Notes under the pieces: model-generated
The model's input: the letters and a program-made list of their open reading frames with translations, nothing else
Database searches by the model: none
Told to the model about the DNA's origin: nothing
Translations under genes and position numbers: made by a program
Part shown: in pieces, positions 61,101 through 64,000 of the stretch
How positions within the stretch are numbered: position 1 is the first letter of the stretch
Layout: the number at the start of each line of letters is the position of its first letter
DNA from: Caenorhabditis remanei
Taxonomy: Eukaryota; Nematoda; Chromadorea; Rhabditida; Rhabditidae
Length of the DNA: 64,000 bases
Assembly (NCBI RefSeq): GCF_010183535.1
Contig: NC_071331.1
Location: 13,516,001-13,580,000, forward strand
Reading direction: 5' to 3'

Positions 61101-64000
61101 ACGTGATTGTGTTTCCCTAGTTGGAGTTCTCTGACCGTAATCCTTCTTTCTAAACTATCAATTTTTACTGACTTATTATAAAATATAAGGGTTTTCGTTC
61201 TTGCGAGGTGAAACTATTTGGCTGCAACTATCGCTCGTCGATAGTTCTCTAGAAAAAAAAACATCTTAACAAAACATATTTTCTTATCATTCTCACAGCC
61301 CACAGATTGACTCATCTACTTATACCATGAGAACGTCGTCTCAATAACTCAAGTAGAGCAAGCAAAATAGGAACTTGACCGGAAATTGGAATGATTTCCG
61401 AACGCACTTCCACTATATGTTGTCTCTCTTATTTCTCTCTCCGAATATTGAAAGGAATGAGTGTTTACAAATCATCACACCCTTCCGACGGTTCGAATTG
61501 TTCATATTCTGAAGGAGTGAGACGTTTACTCACTCACAAAACAAATGGTCCATCCGAGCATCTGTTGCTTGTTGCTGCTCATGCTTCTTCTTCTTCTTTT
61601 CTGTTGGGAGTACTCCCCAAAATACACACATCTGGCAGTTATGGTTCACCAAGCTGCATCATTCCGAAATTAATAGTTTGAGGAAGGAGAAGGCGAAGAA
61701 AAATGAAAAAAATTGGAAAGAAAATTTTCAACTTTTCAGTGCTTGATTTCGAGACAGCTGGGCAAGTATTTGGGAGTCGAAATTTGAGAGAAACAGAGGG
61801 TTCTGAAACTTAAAACTCCTTCCAAAGCAAGACACAAGACAATAAAAGTGTTGAGAAACTACGGAATGGAAGCACCTGTTTCTCCGGTTGTTATGGCCAA
61901 TTGTGATCCAGGACCACATTGTAAACACTAATTAGCAGTCGCTCTCCTCTCGTCTACATCATAACTTATGAGTATGAAGACAATGGAATAAATCCGAGTT
62001 GAAGAAAAGATATAATCCTGTTCCAAGGTTTCTTAATTAACTTTTCATTTCTCGAGGATACTACTCTATAACTTATTGACAATGAAAAGATCCTAATCAA
62101 TCTACTTTTCAGGGTTAACTTACTAATAAATCCATCTGATATGTCAACTGTTTCTAATGAATATGGATACGCTCTCTCCTCTTTTCCGCATGGATTTACC
62201 GCACGGAAGCTTTTGAAGTGACCGACAGTCGCGACTTGAGAAGGTCACTCTGATGTTACTCTATCTTGCCGCCGATAGCTAAATGGATAAGAGAAATAGA
62301 AGAAATGGAGATTTGATTTCAATTTTAATTTCGTCATTTCGAGAAGATGAAGACACTTCAATTCTTCTCCAAAATCCGGAATTTGCACATAAAATTTGCG
62401 ACTGCGCGCACTGTGAAACTTGATATTTCTTTTATAGAGTTGAAGTGAAAATAGGGGTGAGAGGTGAGAAAATTGTAACATTTTTGGCAAGAAATTTAGA
62501 AAATTACTTTTTTCTAAAGAGGAACTATGTCAATGCAATATTGTTCCTACAGTATCCGTAGGATGATTAATATCATTGAACAACACAATCAGATTTAATC
62601 TAACAATTCCTTAAACTATTGAAGTTCGAAGAGTTTTGAAATTTTCATGAAGACAGAATTACATGCCTAAAAATCACGCGGCGCCAAAAGACAAATGTGT
62701 TCCATCACGAAGCGTGAGTTGCCTGTATGCAAACTATGCAAACTTAAAAGACTCATTTGCATTTGGATTCTCCGAAATGATAAACAAATAAACATATTCT
62801 GTTAGGAGGAGGAGAGAGAGCACGCACACGCGCGAAACCTCACACTCTTTTCAAGCCTTCTGTCTGGTAAGAAGAATGCACATTGTGCAAAACCATCAGC
62901 ACAATGGATCGTATTTCATAGACGGCGGACCGCCTGATGAATTGTGACAGACATAGTGATGGAGGAGAGAAAGTGCGAGTAATGATTGATGGGATTTTTT
63001 GAATATACTGTTCAAAACTTTCTACTCCAATTTCACCTGAGTCGTGCTCAGAACATGATTGATCTGAATAAGATGATCCAACAACCTCTTGCTCTTCTCA
63101 GCAAATTGTGAACTTCCACTAATCAAATAAAGCATTTGCTACTTCTAACTACTTTTTTCAAACTTCATTAGGTCAAACTTATTCTCCAAAAAGGTCCCAT
63201 TGCGGCAAGTACTCGCGGAAACAATTGACAGAAAAAGGGGAAAACGGAAAAAGATTTCAAATTTGAACTACTTTCTGTTGAGTGAAATCCTAAACCGAAA
63301 AAGGCGGAGAAATTCGAAAATAGACAAGAAGAAAGTTTATGGGGCGGAGCGAATTGATGAGGAGAAAAATAGAACGAGAAGAGGAAGGAATGTTTCAAAT
63401 ATTGTGTTTAAAGCAAACAAGTTATCAGTGTAAATTCGAAATAAACTCGAAAGATCTGATAGTTGGGAAATTCGAGACGATTACCAAAGTGTATACTTTT
63501 TATTCAAATCTTGAGAATACGTAAACGCACATGTGTTCTTTCGTTTCTCAACTGCAGATGTCCACAGGTGTCCGAAAGATTATGAGAAAAGTGGCGGCGA
63601 ATCATAAAAAACCAAATTGAAGTGGTCGAGAAAAATGGAGAGAGGCGAAGAGTAGAGTGTAAAAACATTCGAATGTTAAGAGCATCAAATAATATTCTGT
63701 TAGAAAAAGGATGCCGAACTTTGTGTAGTTTCATATGAAAATTGTAGTAGAATTAGTTTTTTTTCGGGTCAGAACAACCTTGAAAAGCTGACTCAAATTC
63801 ATAATTTTCTCTCTCGGTCTGGTCATTTTCCAAGTCCGGACATGAACATTCATCCACGTTCTTTTCAGATTTATCTCATTTCAATCTCACTAAAATAAAA
63901 TATAAGGAACGAATAAAGACGCATTACGCAACTTCTCCCTTTCTTCCCATCCCATCATCTTTTCCGTCATTCTCATGTTCCTAATCAGATTGCAACAGAG

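Larger units (their letters stand above)
55749..64000. other. Gene-poor upstream region of prkl-1
   Basis: Eight kilobases with no confident gene. It contains A/G-rich and TTC/GAA microsatellite-like tracts (59220-59265, 60530-60545, 60680-60730) and several short open frames that look like chance. Two + strand candidates with good start context are listed separately (55971 and 58066). The region probably includes the promoter and 5' UTR exons of prkl-1 on the minus strand. Confidence 0.5.

Noticed and set aside
61391..61681. 96-codon plus-strand frame
   Set aside because: No splice partners, mixed composition and no motif; probably chance.
1..64000. CRISPR arrays, bacterial operons or plasmid features
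   Set aside because: The sequence is spliced nematode nuclear DNA; the regular repeats present are minisatellites without unique spacers.

Overview
The window is nuclear DNA of a Caenorhabditis-type nematode. The evidence is the base composition (A/T-rich), the many 45-55 nt introns with GTAAG/GTGAG donors and TTTCAG acceptors, and gene families expanded in that genus: GT92/DUF23 glycosyltransferases, OAC-type acyltransferases, a supplementary nuclear hormone receptor, FBA2-type F-box, MSP-domain and nematode carboxylesterase genes. The species cannot be fixed from the sequence alone. Gene models below were built by eye from splice signals, reading frame and family motifs; most close exactly in phase.  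Layout. (1) 1-16.9 kb is gene-poor. It has a few exon-like islands on the + strand (about 6.6, 9.4 and 11.7 kb) but no gene I can name. (2) 16.9-29.6 kb holds a neuropeptide-type rhodopsin GPCR (+), a membrane-anchored carboxylesterase-like protein (+), and two paralogous acyltransferase-3/SGNH (OAC) genes (-). Two hAT-like GGCCCGG-rich elements with 8-bp target duplications lie between the OAC genes, one of them splitting a lysine-rich reading frame. (3) 30-34 kb contains an orphan terminal exon, two coding-like minisatellites, and an F-box pseudogene between two copies of a 130-bp repeat. (4) 34.4-45.2 kb holds three GT92 genes (+): two intact and, between them, a pseudogene broken by a palindromic MITE in its first exon plus stops and a frameshift. 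An MSP-domain gene (-) and a striking 2.17-kb segment lie between the first and second. That segment is closed by perfect 193-bp inverted repeats and carries a secreted galectin (+) and a secreted orphan gene (-) overlapping it antisense. (5) 45.6-48.4 kb is a nuclear hormone receptor (-) with a 1.27-kb mariner element inside what was a 47-nt intron. (6) 50.7-55.7 kb is prickle (prkl-1; PET plus three LIM domains plus CAAX box, -), the most deeply conserved gene here. (7) 55.8-64 kb is its gene-poor upstream region.  The genes do not form a pathway. prkl-1 (planar polarity) and the GPCR (neuropeptide signalling) look like stable core genes. The middle 20-48 kb is a fast-evolving patch of lineage-expanded families with recent transposon insertions, duplicated and decaying copies, and one candidate gene-carrying foldback segment, which I rate the most interesting object in the window.
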